Notes: generated by a model not told the origin, from the sequence alone. A stretch of DNA of 64,000 nucleotides from Flavobacteriales bacterium (GCA_020635855.1 JACJYZ010000002.1:930001-994000), one strand, 5' to 3'; positions 50,763 to 60,240 are shown, counted from the first letter of the stretch. Made by a program: numbers and translations.

Positions 50763-52934
50763 ATGCACAGGAAACTGAAAAGAATCCTGTTGTCCATCCA
50801 TGGGATAGGACAAGGCGGGGTTGGTATGGTGTTGCTTGTATGCATGTTGTTTGTGGTTTCGTGCAGTACGCGCCAGGGGTTTGAGTCACTTCAGGTATAT
50901 AATTATTTCAAGGCCAGGCATACATTTAAGAAAGGACTGAGCCGCAACCAGGCGGCAGCGGGCTATGGTCTGGCATGTATTTATCTGAGAAACGACAATC
51001 CGTTTCATGACCTGGACAGTTCATTCTGGTACGTCACCATGAGTGAACAGGCCTATGCGATATTGAAACCCTCCAAACGCGAGAAATGGCGGGACCTGTT
51101 GGATTCGGCACGGATTGACAGTGTGAAGCAGAATATATACGGGGCGGCGTTTATCCGGGCTGTCCAGGCTGGAGATGAGGCTATTTACAATCATTTCCTG
51201 GAGTTTTACGTGGGGGCTCCCCAATATGATTTGGCTGTCAAGAGAAGAAATACAGTGGCATTTTCAAGGGCGAGGGCGCAGAATACATCCGATGCCATGT
51301 TCAGGTTTCTGGATCGGTACCCGGATGCGCAGGAGGCAGAAGAGGCCAATGATATTTACCAGGCATTGTTATACAAGGAGCATACCGAAAGCGGAACGGT
51401 GGATGCTTACGTCGGGTTCATTCGTGATTTCCCGGAGAGCCCCTATGTCAGGGAAGCCCAGAATACGATTTTCGCATTGGAGACCGAGTCGGGAAAGGCA
51501 TCGGATTATTACGGCTTTATCCGACAGTACCCGTCGAATCCCAATGTGTCTGCCGCCTGGCACAACCTTTACCAGCTGAATGTGGTTGATTACAAGCCGG
51601 AAACCATTGCAAAGTTCCTGGAGATGTATCCTGACTATCCGTTTCGCAATCAGGTTGAACAAGAGCTTGAATTGTCTCAGACAACCCTGTTTGCCATCCG
51701 AAGTCAGGGAAAGTGGGGCTATGCCGATAGCACGGGCAAGGTGCTTGTGCCATGCCAGTTTGAATGGGTCGCTGACTTTGCTGAAGGATTGGCCATGGCA
51801 GGACGGCATGGCAAAGTCGGATTCATCAACAAGCATGGATATACCGTGGTTTCCTTCCAGTATGAGGAAGCTGAATCGTTTAAAGATGGGTATGCATTGG
51901 TGTATGATGGAACGCATTACGGCTTTGTTGAGCGTACCGGTAGGGTGGTTATTCCTTTGGAGTATGACCAGTTGAATGAATTTTCAGAAGGTTTGGCTGC
52001 GGCACAGAAGGAGGATGCATACGGTTTCATCGATCGGAAAGGCAAAGTTGTCATACCTTTTGTTTTTGATCAGGCGGGTGATTTTTCGGAAGGCCTGGCA
52101 CGTGTGGTTTCAGATGGGAAAACCGGCTATGTGAATACCTCCGGTGAGTTGGTTATCCCTTGTCAGCTGCAATGGGGGGAGCCGTTTCATGATGGATTGG
52201 CCAGGGTGAGATCCATGGATGAATTCGGTGTTATGGATCCTGCCGGACATTGGAGGCTCCGACCTGAATATGACCTGGTGGGTAACTTCTCCAACAACAG
52301 GGCCCTGGTGGTACAGGAGGGGCATCTGGGCTATGTGAACCGGAAGGGTGAGGTGATGATCCCCGTGACAGCAGAGGCAGATGTGGATGTGGCCAACTGG
52401 GCTGGTTTTCAACATGGAAAGGCGAAGTCGAAAAAGGGAAAGGGCTGGGGCATGATTGATACCGCCGGTCGGGTGGTGGTTCCGCGTGACTATGAAGACC
52501 TCGGGTACTACCAGTGTGGTTTGCTTCCTGCGAAGAAGCGGGGGAAGTGGGGATACCTCAATCATAAGCTCCGGGTGATGGTGCCTTACCAGTACGACCG
52601 GGCGTATTCATTTGCGGAAGGCATGGCAAGGGTGGAAAAGAAAGGCATGGTTGGTTTTATCGATAGCCTGGGGCGTGAAATCATACCTGTTGAATTCGAA
52701 GAGGCGGGATTGATTCGCAATGGTTGTGTGTTTGTTTCGCGTGGTGGGAAATGGGGATGTATGGTGGAAGGAGCTTGGGCTTTACCCTTGCAATATTCCA
52801 AACTGGAGTTCACTTCATCGGCCACCATCATTCGTGTTCAAAAAGGAACCGTGATGGGGTATTTCGATGTGTGTGATTTCAAATGGGTGTGGAAAGAAGA
52901 TGGGTTTGATCAAACCGAACCGGCAAAGCCTTAG
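50763..52934 (+). CDS. WG-repeat lipoprotein
   Basis: 723 residues from the ATG at 50763 (50736 possible). Lipobox FVVSC near residue 34. The N-terminal third is helical, TPR-like (RFLDRYPDAQEAEEANDIYQ, FIRDFPESPYVREAQNTIF). Residues about 310-720 hold roughly eleven WG repeats of about 35-37 residues of the type GKWGYADSTGKVLVPCQFE, forming an elongated beta structure. Role unknown; such proteins are exported and may bind surface structures. Stop overlaps the convergent gene by four bases. Confidence 0.9.
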   Translation: MHRKLKRILLSIHGIGQGGVGMVLLVCMLFVVSCSTRQGFESLQVYNYFKARHTFKKGLSRNQAAAGYGLACIYLRNDNPFHDLDSSFWYVTMSEQAYAILKPSKREKWRDLLDSARIDSVKQNIYGAAFIRAVQAGDEAIYNHFLEFYVGAPQYDLAVKRRNTVAFSRARAQNTSDAMFRFLDRYPDAQEAEEANDIYQALLYKEHTESGTVDAYVGFIRDFPESPYVREAQNTIFALETESGKASDYYGFIRQYPSNPNVSAAWHNLYQLNVVDYKPETIAKFLEMYPDYPFRNQVEQELELSQTTLFAIRSQGKWGYADSTGKVLVPCQFEWVADFAEGLAMAGRHGKVGFINKHGYTVVSFQYEEAESFKDGYALVYDGTHYGFVERTGRVVIPLEYDQLNEFSEGLAAAQKEDAYGFIDRKGKVVIPFVFDQAGDFSEGLARVVSDGKTGYVNTSGELVIPCQLQWGEPFHDGLARVRSMDEFGVMDPAGHWRLRPEYDLVGNFSNNRALVVQEGHLGYVNRKGEVMIPVTAEADVDVANWAGFQHGKAKSKKGKGWGMIDTAGRVVVPRDYEDLGYYQCGLLPAKKRGKWGYLNHKLRVMVPYQYDRAYSFAEGMARVEKKGMVGFIDSLGREIIPVEFEEAGLIRNGCVFVSRGGKWGCMVEGAWALPLQYSKLEFTSSATIIRVQKGTVMGYFDVCDFKWVWKEDGFDQTEPAKP

Positions 52935-54754
52935 TCGGCAGTTTCGCGTTCGAACAAGTCTTTGCTGATGCTTTCATCATCCTTGAAGAAAAAGATGCCA
53001 CCCCACTGGTAATTGATTTGTTTATAGATTGTGACATTCCCTTCCCGGCTGATGATTACTTTTTTGATGGTTCTGGTTCTCTCTTCAATAAGCTCTTCCG
53101 TTTTGCCTTCGGGGTAATCTTTGTTTTTTTCCGCCTCAATCTTTTTTGTGAGGCTTATTTTCGGAGGATTGTCCTTTAAACGTTTGGCTTCTGCCATCTT
53201 TGCGTCCGCAGCAGCTTTTCTTCTGGCCTCGGCGGCAGCCTGAGCAGCACGTACTTTCCGGTCGTTTTCTTCCTGTTCTGCTTTTAATCTGGCTGCTTCT
53301 GCTTCCCTGGCTTGCTTGCCTGCCCGGGCGTCTGCAACCTGCCTGGCAGCATCCTCATCTGCCTTTCGTTTGGCTTCGGCATCAGCGGCTCTCTTGGCTG
53401 CTTCATCTGCCTTTCGTTTGGCCTCGGCATCAGCGGCTCTCCTGGCATCTTCGTCCGCCTTTCGTTTGGCCTCGGCATCAGCGGCTCTCTTGGCTGCTTC
53501 ATCCGCCTTTCGTTTGGCCTCGGCATCAGCGGCTCTCCTGGCATCTTCATCCGCCTTTCGTTTGGCTTCAGCATCAGCGGCTCTCTTGGCATCTTCATCC
53601 GCCTTGCGTTTGGCCTCGGCGTCAGCGGCTCTCTTGGCTGCTTCATCCGCCTTTCGTTTGGCTTCGGCATCAGCAGCTCTCTTGGCTGCTTCATCCGCCT
53701 TTCGTTTGGCTTCAGCATCAGCGGCTTTCTTGGCATCTTCGTCTGCCTTTCGTTTGGCTTCGGCATCAGCGGCTCTCTTGGCTGCTTCGTCCGCCTTTCG
53801 TTTGGCTTCGGCATCAGCAGCTCTCTTGGCATCCTCGTCTGCCTTTCGTTTGGCCTCGGCGTCAGCGGCTCTCTTTGCATCTTCAGCTGCCTTGCGTTTT
53901 GCTTCAGCCTCAGCAGCTCTTTTTGCCTCTGCCTCGGCAGCTCTCTTGGCTTCTTCTGTTTTCCGTTTTGCTTCAGCCTCTTCAGCGGCTTTTTTCGCAG
54001 CATCCTCCTCCGCTTTTCGCTTTGCCTCCGCTTCTTCAGCAGCCTTTCTGGCAGCTTCCTCTTCGGCTTTTCGCTTGGCTTCAGCTTCTGCTGCAGCTTT
54101 TTTAGCGGCTTCTTCCTCTGCCTTTTTCTTGGCAGCTTCATCTGCTTTGGCCTGTTTGGCCGCATCCTTCTTGGCTTGTTCCTGTTCCTTTAATTTTTCT
54201 TCGAGTTCCTGTTCAACTTTTTCCAGTTGGGATTGAATGGATTTTGTATAGTCTGTATCATAGCCGAAGTCGTCCATTTCAGCCGAATACTCGATTTTAC
54301 CGACGGGTTGATTGAACACGATGGTGTTCACGCCTTCCACTTGTTCAAAGAGTTCAATAATGAAATCGAAAGGTTCGAATTCATCCTGTAACCGGTCTGC
54401 AGGTACTTTGGTATTTACGCTGATTTTCTTGGTGACGTACCCGGGTTTGGAAAATGTGAAAATGTAGGTGTGGTTGAAGTCCAAAGGCTCAGAAAAAAAA
54501 CCACCTCCGCTAAGACCGATTGATTTGGCAGATCCGCCATCTTTAGAAACTGTAATCTTTACATCACCCCGGTTTCCGCTTTTTACCCGAACGGTTCCCT
54601 GGATATCGAATACGTTTTGTCCCAGAACCGGACCCACAAAGAACAAATGAAATACAAACAACCATCCCTTTATACCGGATAGGGCACCCTTGAAGGTGTG
54701 CCCTGAAGGTGCTTTGGGCATTGGCTGTTTGTATCGGTATTGTTCAGGGTTCAT
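52931..54754 (-). CDS. Exported protein with 48-bp tandem repeats (Ala/Lys/Glu helix)
   Basis: 607 residues from the ATG at 54754 (54721 is an alternative). A signal anchor (WLFVFHLFFVGPVLGQ) and a carboxypeptidase-regulatory-like domain (FDIQGTVRVKSGNRGDVKI) come first. Residues about 185-500 are a single long Ala/Lys/Glu/Asp-rich helix. Its core is about 11 copies of a 16-residue unit AEAKRKADE(D/A)AKRAAD, encoded by 48-bp tandem repeats (about 53340-53880). A small C-terminal domain ends KQINYQWGGIFFFKDDESI. The helix is TolA-like and could span the periplasm. Repeat number may vary. Confidence 0.85.
   Translation of the reverse strand: MNPEQYRYKQPMPKAPSGHTFKGALSGIKGWLFVFHLFFVGPVLGQNVFDIQGTVRVKSGNRGDVKITVSKDGGSAKSIGLSGGGFFSEPLDFNHTYIFTFSKPGYVTKKISVNTKVPADRLQDEFEPFDFIIELFEQVEGVNTIVFNQPVGKIEYSAEMDDFGYDTDYTKSIQSQLEKVEQELEEKLKEQEQAKKDAAKQAKADEAAKKKAEEEAAKKAAAEAEAKRKAEEEAARKAAEEAEAKRKAEEDAAKKAAEEAEAKRKTEEAKRAAEAEAKRAAEAEAKRKAAEDAKRAADAEAKRKADEDAKRAADAEAKRKADEAAKRAADAEAKRKADEDAKKAADAEAKRKADEAAKRAADAEAKRKADEAAKRAADAEAKRKADEDAKRAADAEAKRKADEDARRAADAEAKRKADEAAKRAADAEAKRKADEDARRAADAEAKRKADEAAKRAADAEAKRKADEDAARQVADARAGKQAREAEAARLKAEQEENDRKVRAAQAAAEARRKAAADAKMAEAKRLKDNPPKISLTKKIEAEKNKDYPEGKTEELIEERTRTIKKVIISREGNVTIYKQINYQWGGIFFFKDDESISKDLFERETAD
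53340..53880. repeat. 48-bp tandem repeat array
   Basis: About 11 in-frame units, each close to 'GCATCAGCGGCTCTCTTGGC' plus 28 further bases. Units differ at a few positions (GAC/GCA swaps give D/A at one residue). All three frames on the opposite strand stay open because of this composition. Confidence 0.85.
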
Positions 54755-54905
54755 ATAATTTGTAAGGTACGGCAAAGCTTATGCCAGCAAAAAAAGTTCG
54801 CTTTGGTTTGGTTTTTGCGTGAAAGCTTTCAGGATATTGTCATTGATATCGCATCCGTAACCCATCAATAACTTTAAGTGCCAAAATTCAGTATAAGGCA
54901 TGCAT

Positions 54906-54913
54906 CAAAGGTA
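54906..54913 (-). promoter_or_regulatory. -7 promoter box for the tandem-repeat gene
   Basis: Minus-strand TACCTTTG, full match to TAnnTTTG. The leader would be about 148 bases. TAACTTTA on the plus strand (54869-54876) may serve the divergent gene. Confidence 0.35.
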
Positions 54914-54926
54914 AAAGATTCACGAA

Positions 54927-55400
54927 ATGTCGACCTGTCATTTTTACAAATATACCTATTTAATCCTGTTCTTCGGTGTGTTACAGAGTGTTGTTTCTCG
55001 TGCACAGGAAGTCATTACGATGGAAAAAACGGTTGAGTTTCTTCAATCCAAAATGAAAGACAATTGTAAACTGGAAATGAAGACCGGTGGCAAGTTGGTG
55101 GTGACTTATGAGAAAGACGGAGCCCCTTATCGGGAAGACTGGCTTTTTATGAATGACATGGATACGGCACAAGTAACCTACAATGAAAGTGAACGGTCGA
55201 TTAACATGCATTGCCGGGATGGGGAAGAAGATTGTGTTACCAGAAAGTTCTATAAGGACAAGGAAAAACGGTTTTACGCCAGGGTGAACTTTGCCTTTGA
55301 CTTTTCTCCTGAAGAGGCTGCGGTCGTGATGGATGCATTGAAGCATATGATTCTGGTGGCGCAGAATGAGAAATACAAACGCACAAAACCTTTTGAATGA
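54927..55400 (+). CDS. Small secreted protein of unknown function
   Basis: 157 residues. Signal peptide (YLILFFGVLQSVVSRAQ). Mature part is a small alpha/beta protein: LQSKMKDNCKLEMKTGGKLV, REDWLFMNDMDTAQVTYNESE, HCRDGEEDCVTRKF. Two Cys pairs could form disulphides. It overlaps the next gene by four bases. No family recognised. Confidence 0.78.
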   Translation: MSTCHFYKYTYLILFFGVLQSVVSRAQEVITMEKTVEFLQSKMKDNCKLEMKTGGKLVVTYEKDGAPYREDWLFMNDMDTAQVTYNESERSINMHCRDGEEDCVTRKFYKDKEKRFYARVNFAFDFSPEEAAVVMDALKHMILVAQNEKYKRTKPFE

Positions 55401-55915
55401 TGAAACGCGCACGCATGTTTTGGATTCTGACACTCCTGCCTGTGATGATGGCAATGGCACAGGATTCGCAGGTGAATGACCTGATGAACGAGGGCAATCA
55501 ACTCTTTAACAAAGGGGAATATCAATCAGCGATCGAGAAGTACAATCAGGTGCTTGAAATTGATCCGACCGCTTTTAATGCCATCAAACAAAGGGGACAT
55601 TCCTATCTCATGTCGGGTAATTATGAGGGAGCCATTCATGATTTTGATGACCTGTTGAAACAGGACCCGAAGCACAAGTGGGCATTTAATAATCGTGCAG
55701 CTGCCAAAATGAAACTAAAGGATTACAAGGGGGCCATTGCCGACTATAACAGCGTGCTTGATTTGGACCCTGAAGACCAGGAAGCCTATAACAACCGTGG
55801 GTTTGCAAAGAAAAAGTCGGGGGATACGGATGGTGCCTGCCAGGATTGGAACCGCTCCAAAAAGCTGGGAAACAAGGAAGCCAAGATCATTCTGAAGAAC
55901 AACCATTGTAAATAG
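55397..55915 (+). CDS. Secreted TPR protein
   Basis: 172 residues. Signal peptide (FWILTLLPVMMAMAQ), then three TPR units: MNEGNQLFNKGEYQSAIEKY, AFNAIKQRGHSYLMSGNYEGA and AYNNRGFAKKKSGDTDGACQ. The last ends in the 'ACQDW..S..LG...A' motif common in Bacteroidota TPR proteins. Protein-protein scaffold in the periplasm. ATG at 55397 overlaps the upstream stop. Confidence 0.9.
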   Translation: MMKRARMFWILTLLPVMMAMAQDSQVNDLMNEGNQLFNKGEYQSAIEKYNQVLEIDPTAFNAIKQRGHSYLMSGNYEGAIHDFDDLLKQDPKHKWAFNNRAAAKMKLKDYKGAIADYNSVLDLDPEDQEAYNNRGFAKKKSGDTDGACQDWNRSKKLGNKEAKIILKNNHCK

Positions 55916-55923
55916 CCAACACC

Positions 55924-56331
55924 ATGAAGTTCATATTCACGTTACCGGTGCTGATGTTTGGGATCTACTTGTTCCCGAACATGACCGAAGGAGAAGATAC
56001 GGTTGCAACACAAGATGATTGGACCGATTGCGTAGAACAATATGATTCCAAATGGGGAGATGAGGATTGCAGTCAGTGTCATGCCTTTGCGGATACCTAT
56101 AAAGCACTGTTACGCAACAAATGCTCTGAAGCCATCGACCTGAAGTGCTGCGTGCAGGAGGAGAACAAGACCTGGCGGTGTTTTGCCTGGTTCGAAGTAA
56201 CAGCCGGTGATACCGTAGCCCCTTATGCCTGTAAGGGAAATGGAAAAATCATTTGGTGGTCCAGGAAAGCGGGAGATACGGGAACGCCATTTCCTACCAA
56301 TGAAGAAGTGAATGCCATGTACAAAGACTAG
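55924..56331 (+). CDS. Small Cys-rich exported protein
   Basis: 135 residues. Hydrophobic N-terminus (FIFTLPVLMFGIYLF) likely a signal. Eight cysteines (DCVEQY, EDCSQCHAF, NKCSEA, LKCCVQ, WRCFAWF, YACKG). CSQCH is formally a CxxCH haem site, though the many other Cys suggest disulphides. Eight bases after the TPR gene; its stop overlaps the convergent AcpH-like gene by four bases. Function unknown. Confidence 0.75.
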   Translation: MKFIFTLPVLMFGIYLFPNMTEGEDTVATQDDWTDCVEQYDSKWGDEDCSQCHAFADTYKALLRNKCSEAIDLKCCVQEENKTWRCFAWFEVTAGDTVAPYACKGNGKIIWWSRKAGDTGTPFPTNEEVNAMYKD

Positions 56332-56924
56332 ATCGAAAGTATGTGGGGAAATCCCCCGTTGACAAGATCATTTTTCAGGGCCTGGAAAAACAGTTCGTAT
56401 TGTTTGTGCCAGGCCTTTTCATTTTCCAGCAAATGATCTACCGATGTTGCCATTGGCCAGGGGAACGACGTGCGTTTTTCGAGCCCTTCCAGTGAACGGC
56501 GTATGCCTTCCGTATTCCGGTACCTGTATAGCCAGTCGCCCTTGATCATATATGGCAGCATCCTGCGCATTTGCTCGGGCATATGCAGGTAATGGCGCAT
56601 CAGAACGGCATACGCGTGGTGGGTGTATTTCCGGAAGCCCTTTGCATCCGCCGCATGCCATTTGCTCGCCAATAAATAGTCAAAAAAAAGGTCGGTAATG
56701 ATTCCGGCGCATTTACCATGTTCTTTATACAGCCATGTTTTACAGGTCAGCACTGCAGGATGCCGGTCGGTGTAGCTGTCAATAAACCGGTGCATCCGGA
56801 TGCCCCTGGCAATGGGTGCGGAATATTCCTCATGTTTTTTTCCTTTCACGGCGTCGGCGATGAAATTGCCTACCATCAACCCCTCGTCATCTCCTGCCAG
56901 ATACAGATGTGAAAGTATATTCAT
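56328..56924 (-). CDS. acpH: ACP phosphodiesterase (AcpH family)
   Basis: 198 residues. HD-like DUF479 fold: MNILSHLYLAGDDEGLMVGNFIADAVKG, RGIRMHRFIDSYTDRHP, GIITDLFFDYLLASKW. It removes the phosphopantetheine arm from acyl-carrier protein. His and Asp metal ligands of the family are in place (SHLYLA, HRFIDSYTD, TDLFFDYLL). Confidence 0.92.
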   Translation of the reverse strand: MNILSHLYLAGDDEGLMVGNFIADAVKGKKHEEYSAPIARGIRMHRFIDSYTDRHPAVLTCKTWLYKEHGKCAGIITDLFFDYLLASKWHAADAKGFRKYTHHAYAVLMRHYLHMPEQMRRMLPYMIKGDWLYRYRNTEGIRRSLEGLEKRTSFPWPMATSVDHLLENEKAWHKQYELFFQALKNDLVNGGFPHILSI

Positions 56925-56941
56925 GTGATGAAGGTAGGATA

Positions 56942-56974
56942 TTGTTCAAAACCCTTTCTTAATTTCTACCTTTG
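56942..56974 (+). promoter_or_regulatory. Promoter of the PorT-like protein gene
   Basis: TTG (56942-56944), 22 bases, TACCTTTG (56967-56974). Leader about 10-16 bases, depending on which ATG is used. Confidence 0.55.
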
Positions 56975-56987
56975 CTTTCCCAATATC

Positions 56988-58664
56988 ATGCATATGAGGC
57001 TATCCAGGATTTTTCATTGGTTGATACCGGGATTGATCTGTATTGCGGGTCAGGTTACCGTTGTGAACGCACAACAACCGGGCATGACCGTTATGCAGCC
57101 GATCGGGATCAAACCCTTCGGAGTCGGTAAGAAATCGGACGTTGAACAGTTGCAGCGACGGAGGCTTGTGGTGGCCATGGAAGATGAGAAATCACTAGAC
57201 ATCCGATCCATCAACAAAAGCCTGAAAAAGGCGGTGGAAGATTACTGGTACCTGGCGGCCAAGGATGTTCTTTTCCTGGACATGATCAAGGTCGAAGCAT
57301 TCATTCAGGCCAAAGACACCAACTATGTCATTCTGCAAATGAGTTCCAGGCAGTTCAGCATCACCGAACTGCCTGAAGAGGATGCACCTACCTCACTTGA
57401 TGTGAGGCGCCTGGAGATCTATTTGCCGGAGAATAAACGCCGGATCGCCACCATCCGGATGCCCGACGATATTCCATCCCTCGGTGAAGTCGTGATCGGC
57501 ATAAAACAAATGCAGGCATACCTTCACGACCGTGGAGCACCTGTTGATGAAGACAAACGCGGACCCAAAACAGAGAACCATCCGGAGATCGGGGATAAAA
57601 CCTTGTTGATTGATAAAAAGGATTTCCGCACATTTTCGTCGGACGACATCAAGGAAGTCCGGTATGTATATCCCAAGAAAATAGAAGTGGTTGCCAAAGA
57701 CCGGATCGAACAGGCCATTATGCAGGAAGATTCAACGGTGGCTTTTGTGCAGCTCGTCCACTATCGCAGAACCCAGTCGCTCCATTATATCATCAGTGCC
57801 AAAAGCGGGGAAGTGCTGGGGCATTTCAAGGCCAGGAATTCCCTGGGCGACTACCTGCATTACCACCAGTATGTGACCATGAAACATGTGAAGCGATATG
57901 GTAACCTTGCTGATGTGAAGTATGCGGGTATGTATACCAAGCGTTTCAATGGACGGTACGCAAACGGAATGGAGATCAGCCCCAGGGTGATTGTGCAGCA
58001 ATCGCTTTTTGAGGGAAAGGCTTATCGCAACAAAACCGTATTCACCGAGCGGGTGCCTGAAGTCAACAAACTGGTGAGTCAACATGGAGAAACCACATAT
58101 CTCAAAACCGTTGGGGTTGCCATGGGTGGCATGATCACTACCTATGTGGATACCACCTGGTCTCTGCATGCCGGGTTGTTTTATTCCGTGCAGGGGCAGC
58201 GATTTCGCTTCACCCATTACGACAGCATTCAGGGGAAGGTGAGGAACCGTTCGATCGATTTCAAACTTGACTACCTCAAGGTTCCTTTGCAGGTGGGTTG
58301 GAATTCCCGGAATACGAGGCATGTGGTGTTCCAGGTAACAGCCGGGCCTCAGATAGGAATTCTGGCCAATGCGAAGGAACTGATCGATGGGCAGGAATAC
58401 CGTGATGTAACACTCCAGCGAAGCTTTAAAGAAAAAAGTGATCAGATCGATTTTTCAGGATCCATGAAAAGCATTGATATCTCTGCTTTGATGACTGCCG
58501 GGGTGTACCTCAAACTGTACGGCCAGGCATTCCTCTACCTGGGCGGTCATGGCGATATATCCATCCGGGATGCCGACAACAATGGCCGGTGGAAGGATCC
58601 TGAATTGCCAGCCTCACGGAATATTACGTTCGGACTGGAAAGCGGGATCAGCTATCTCTTCTGA
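56988..58664 (+). CDS. Outer-membrane protein with PorT-like C-terminal barrel
   Basis: 558 residues from the ATG at 56988 (56994 possible). Signal peptide (WLIPGLICIAGQVTVVNAQ). About 350 residues of unknown alpha/beta structure (VAMEDEKSLDIRSINKSLKKA, IKEVRYVYPKKIEVVAKDRIEQA) precede an eight-strand-type barrel region (VGVAMGGMITTYVDTTWSLHAG, FYSVQGQRFRF, YLKVPLQVGW, FGLESGISYLF) like the PorT/OMP_b-brl_2 family. The large N-terminal part is not usual for that family. Function unknown. Confidence 0.8.
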   Translation: MHMRLSRIFHWLIPGLICIAGQVTVVNAQQPGMTVMQPIGIKPFGVGKKSDVEQLQRRRLVVAMEDEKSLDIRSINKSLKKAVEDYWYLAAKDVLFLDMIKVEAFIQAKDTNYVILQMSSRQFSITELPEEDAPTSLDVRRLEIYLPENKRRIATIRMPDDIPSLGEVVIGIKQMQAYLHDRGAPVDEDKRGPKTENHPEIGDKTLLIDKKDFRTFSSDDIKEVRYVYPKKIEVVAKDRIEQAIMQEDSTVAFVQLVHYRRTQSLHYIISAKSGEVLGHFKARNSLGDYLHYHQYVTMKHVKRYGNLADVKYAGMYTKRFNGRYANGMEISPRVIVQQSLFEGKAYRNKTVFTERVPEVNKLVSQHGETTYLKTVGVAMGGMITTYVDTTWSLHAGLFYSVQGQRFRFTHYDSIQGKVRNRSIDFKLDYLKVPLQVGWNSRNTRHVVFQVTAGPQIGILANAKELIDGQEYRDVTLQRSFKEKSDQIDFSGSMKSIDISALMTAGVYLKLYGQAFLYLGGHGDISIRDADNNGRWKDPELPASRNITFGLESGISYLF

Positions 58665-58667
58665 ACC

Positions 58668-59123
58668 TTGTCCGCTGCTTCGCATATCCAAGTACCGGAA
58701 ATCATCCGTTTTCGAATGGACGATGGAATGCGATGGCCAGTTGCGGAATACATCCGTACCCTTGTTTTTATTGAAGGGCAGGCATGTCCTGAAGAAGAAG
58801 AGTTTGACGGATTGGATGCCGGTTGTGAACATTTCCTGGCCATGTGGAAGGGAGAACCCGCCGGAACAGCCCGCGTGAGAACTACATCCGAAGGTGTAAA
58901 GCTTGAAAGGTATGCGGTGCTGGATCCGTTCCGTAGATTGGGAATAGGAAAGGCCCTGGTGGAAGCAACATTGGCCTATGCGAAGAGCTTCGGGCAGCCG
59001 ATTTATATGCATGCACAGGCAGAAGTGGAAGGTTTGTACCGCCCCTTTGGATTCCGGCCCATTGGCGATATCTTTGATGAAGTAGGGATTCCTCATCGCA
59101 AGATGCTGTATCATTCGCTCTGA
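58668..59123 (+). CDS. GNAT-family N-acetyltransferase (ElaA/YjcF-like)
   Basis: 151 residues. VFIEGQACPEEEEFDGLD, AGTARVR, LERYAVLDPFRRLGIGKALVEATL (acetyl-CoA loop RRLGIGKA) and YMHAQAEVEGLYRPFGFRPIGDIFDEVGIPH. No ATG precedes the first strand, so a TTG at 58668 three bases after the preceding stop is used; ATG 58716 would cut into the fold. Acceptor unknown. Confidence 0.88.
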   Translation: MSAASHIQVPEIIRFRMDDGMRWPVAEYIRTLVFIEGQACPEEEEFDGLDAGCEHFLAMWKGEPAGTARVRTTSEGVKLERYAVLDPFRRLGIGKALVEATLAYAKSFGQPIYMHAQAEVEGLYRPFGFRPIGDIFDEVGIPHRKMLYHSL

Positions 59124-59142
59124 CTTCATAACCATCCGCGGC

Positions 59143-60240
59143 ATGCAAAACATCATTCAACCTACGCTGCTTGTAGACAAAAGAAAGGCCATTGCCAATA
59201 TCCGTACAATGACCGCAAAGGCACTGGCAGCCAAGGTGCGGTTCAGGCCGCATTTCAAAACACATCAATCGGCTGAAATTGGGAACTGGTTCAGGGATGA
59301 GGGCACCAGGGAGATCACCGTTTCTTCGCTGGACATGGCCTTGTACTTTGCTGATCATGGCTGGGATGATATTACGGTTGCCATCCCTGTGAACATCCTG
59401 GAAATTGAAAAAATCAATGCGCTGGCTGCGCGGATTCGCTTAAATCTGGTTGTGGAAGCTTCCGGGCCGGTTTTGTTTCTTCATGAGCACCTGAAACACC
59501 GGGTGGGTATGTGGATCAAGGTGAATACAGGATATAACCGAGCCGGAATCGATGCCTCCGATCATCCGGGTATCTTGCGCCTATGCCAGGAGATTGCAAT
59601 GTGCCCCGTGATGGAGATTCAGGGATTGATGGCTCATGCCGGACATACATATCAGTTACGACATGAGGAAGCCATACAGCGGGTGTTTGATGAGACCCTT
59701 CAGATTTTGCATACCGTGCGTCTATTCTTGGCAGAGCAAGGGTTTCATGGTCTCCACATATCGGTGGGTGATACCCCGGGGTGCAGCGTAGCGAAGGATT
59801 GGTCGGGTGCGGAAGAAGTACGGCCCGGTAATTTTGTTTTCTACGATGTGATGCAAATGGTAATCGGTTCGTGTTCGGCCCAGGATGTAGCGGTGGCAAT
59901 GGCTTGTCCGGTTATCGCATGTTATCCGGAGCGTGGAGAGGTATTGATTTATGGTGGCGGTGTGCATTTTTCCAAGGAAATGATCCAATGGCACGGTGAA
60001 CCATGTTACGGACTGGTGACCGATCTGGTTGATGGTTGTTGGGGGCAAGTGCAGCGTGATGAATACATCTCCGGGTTATCGCAGGAACATGGGAAAGTGA
60101 AGATTTCAGGCGCACGCATGAAACGAATCAAACCCGGAGATCTGATGTTTTTCCTTCCGGTTCATTCGTGCATGACCGCAGACCTCATGCGGTCGTACAC
60201 GGACATGCACGGGCATGTGATTGAAGGTGCTTCTTACTGA
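59143..60240 (+). CDS. D-threonine-aldolase-like PLP enzyme
   Basis: 365 residues, fold type III. RPHFKTHQ has the PLP lysine, GMWIKVNTGYNRAGI, GLMAHAGHTYQ, HISVGDTPGC, GNFVFYDVMQM; the C-terminal HSCMTADLM places His and Cys as metal ligands, as in D-TA and D-serine dehydratase. It would split a D-3-hydroxy amino acid. Its stop overlaps the convergent PorE-like gene by seven bases. Confidence 0.92.
   Translation: MQNIIQPTLLVDKRKAIANIRTMTAKALAAKVRFRPHFKTHQSAEIGNWFRDEGTREITVSSLDMALYFADHGWDDITVAIPVNILEIEKINALAARIRLNLVVEASGPVLFLHEHLKHRVGMWIKVNTGYNRAGIDASDHPGILRLCQEIAMCPVMEIQGLMAHAGHTYQLRHEEAIQRVFDETLQILHTVRLFLAEQGFHGLHISVGDTPGCSVAKDWSGAEEVRPGNFVFYDVMQMVIGSCSAQDVAVAMACPVIACYPERGEVLIYGGGVHFSKEMIQWHGEPCYGLVTDLVDGCWGQVQRDEYISGLSQEHGKVKISGARMKRIKPGDLMFFLPVHSCMTADLMRSYTDMHGHVIEGASY

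Noticed and set aside
53340..53880. Regular repeat array resembling a CRISPR
   Set aside because: There are no unique spacers; the units are contiguous, in frame and code a helix.
53200..54236. Three long plus-strand frames (about 300 residues each) opposite the tandem-repeat gene
   Set aside because: They result from the 48-bp repeat composition; none has a start signal or recognisable domain.
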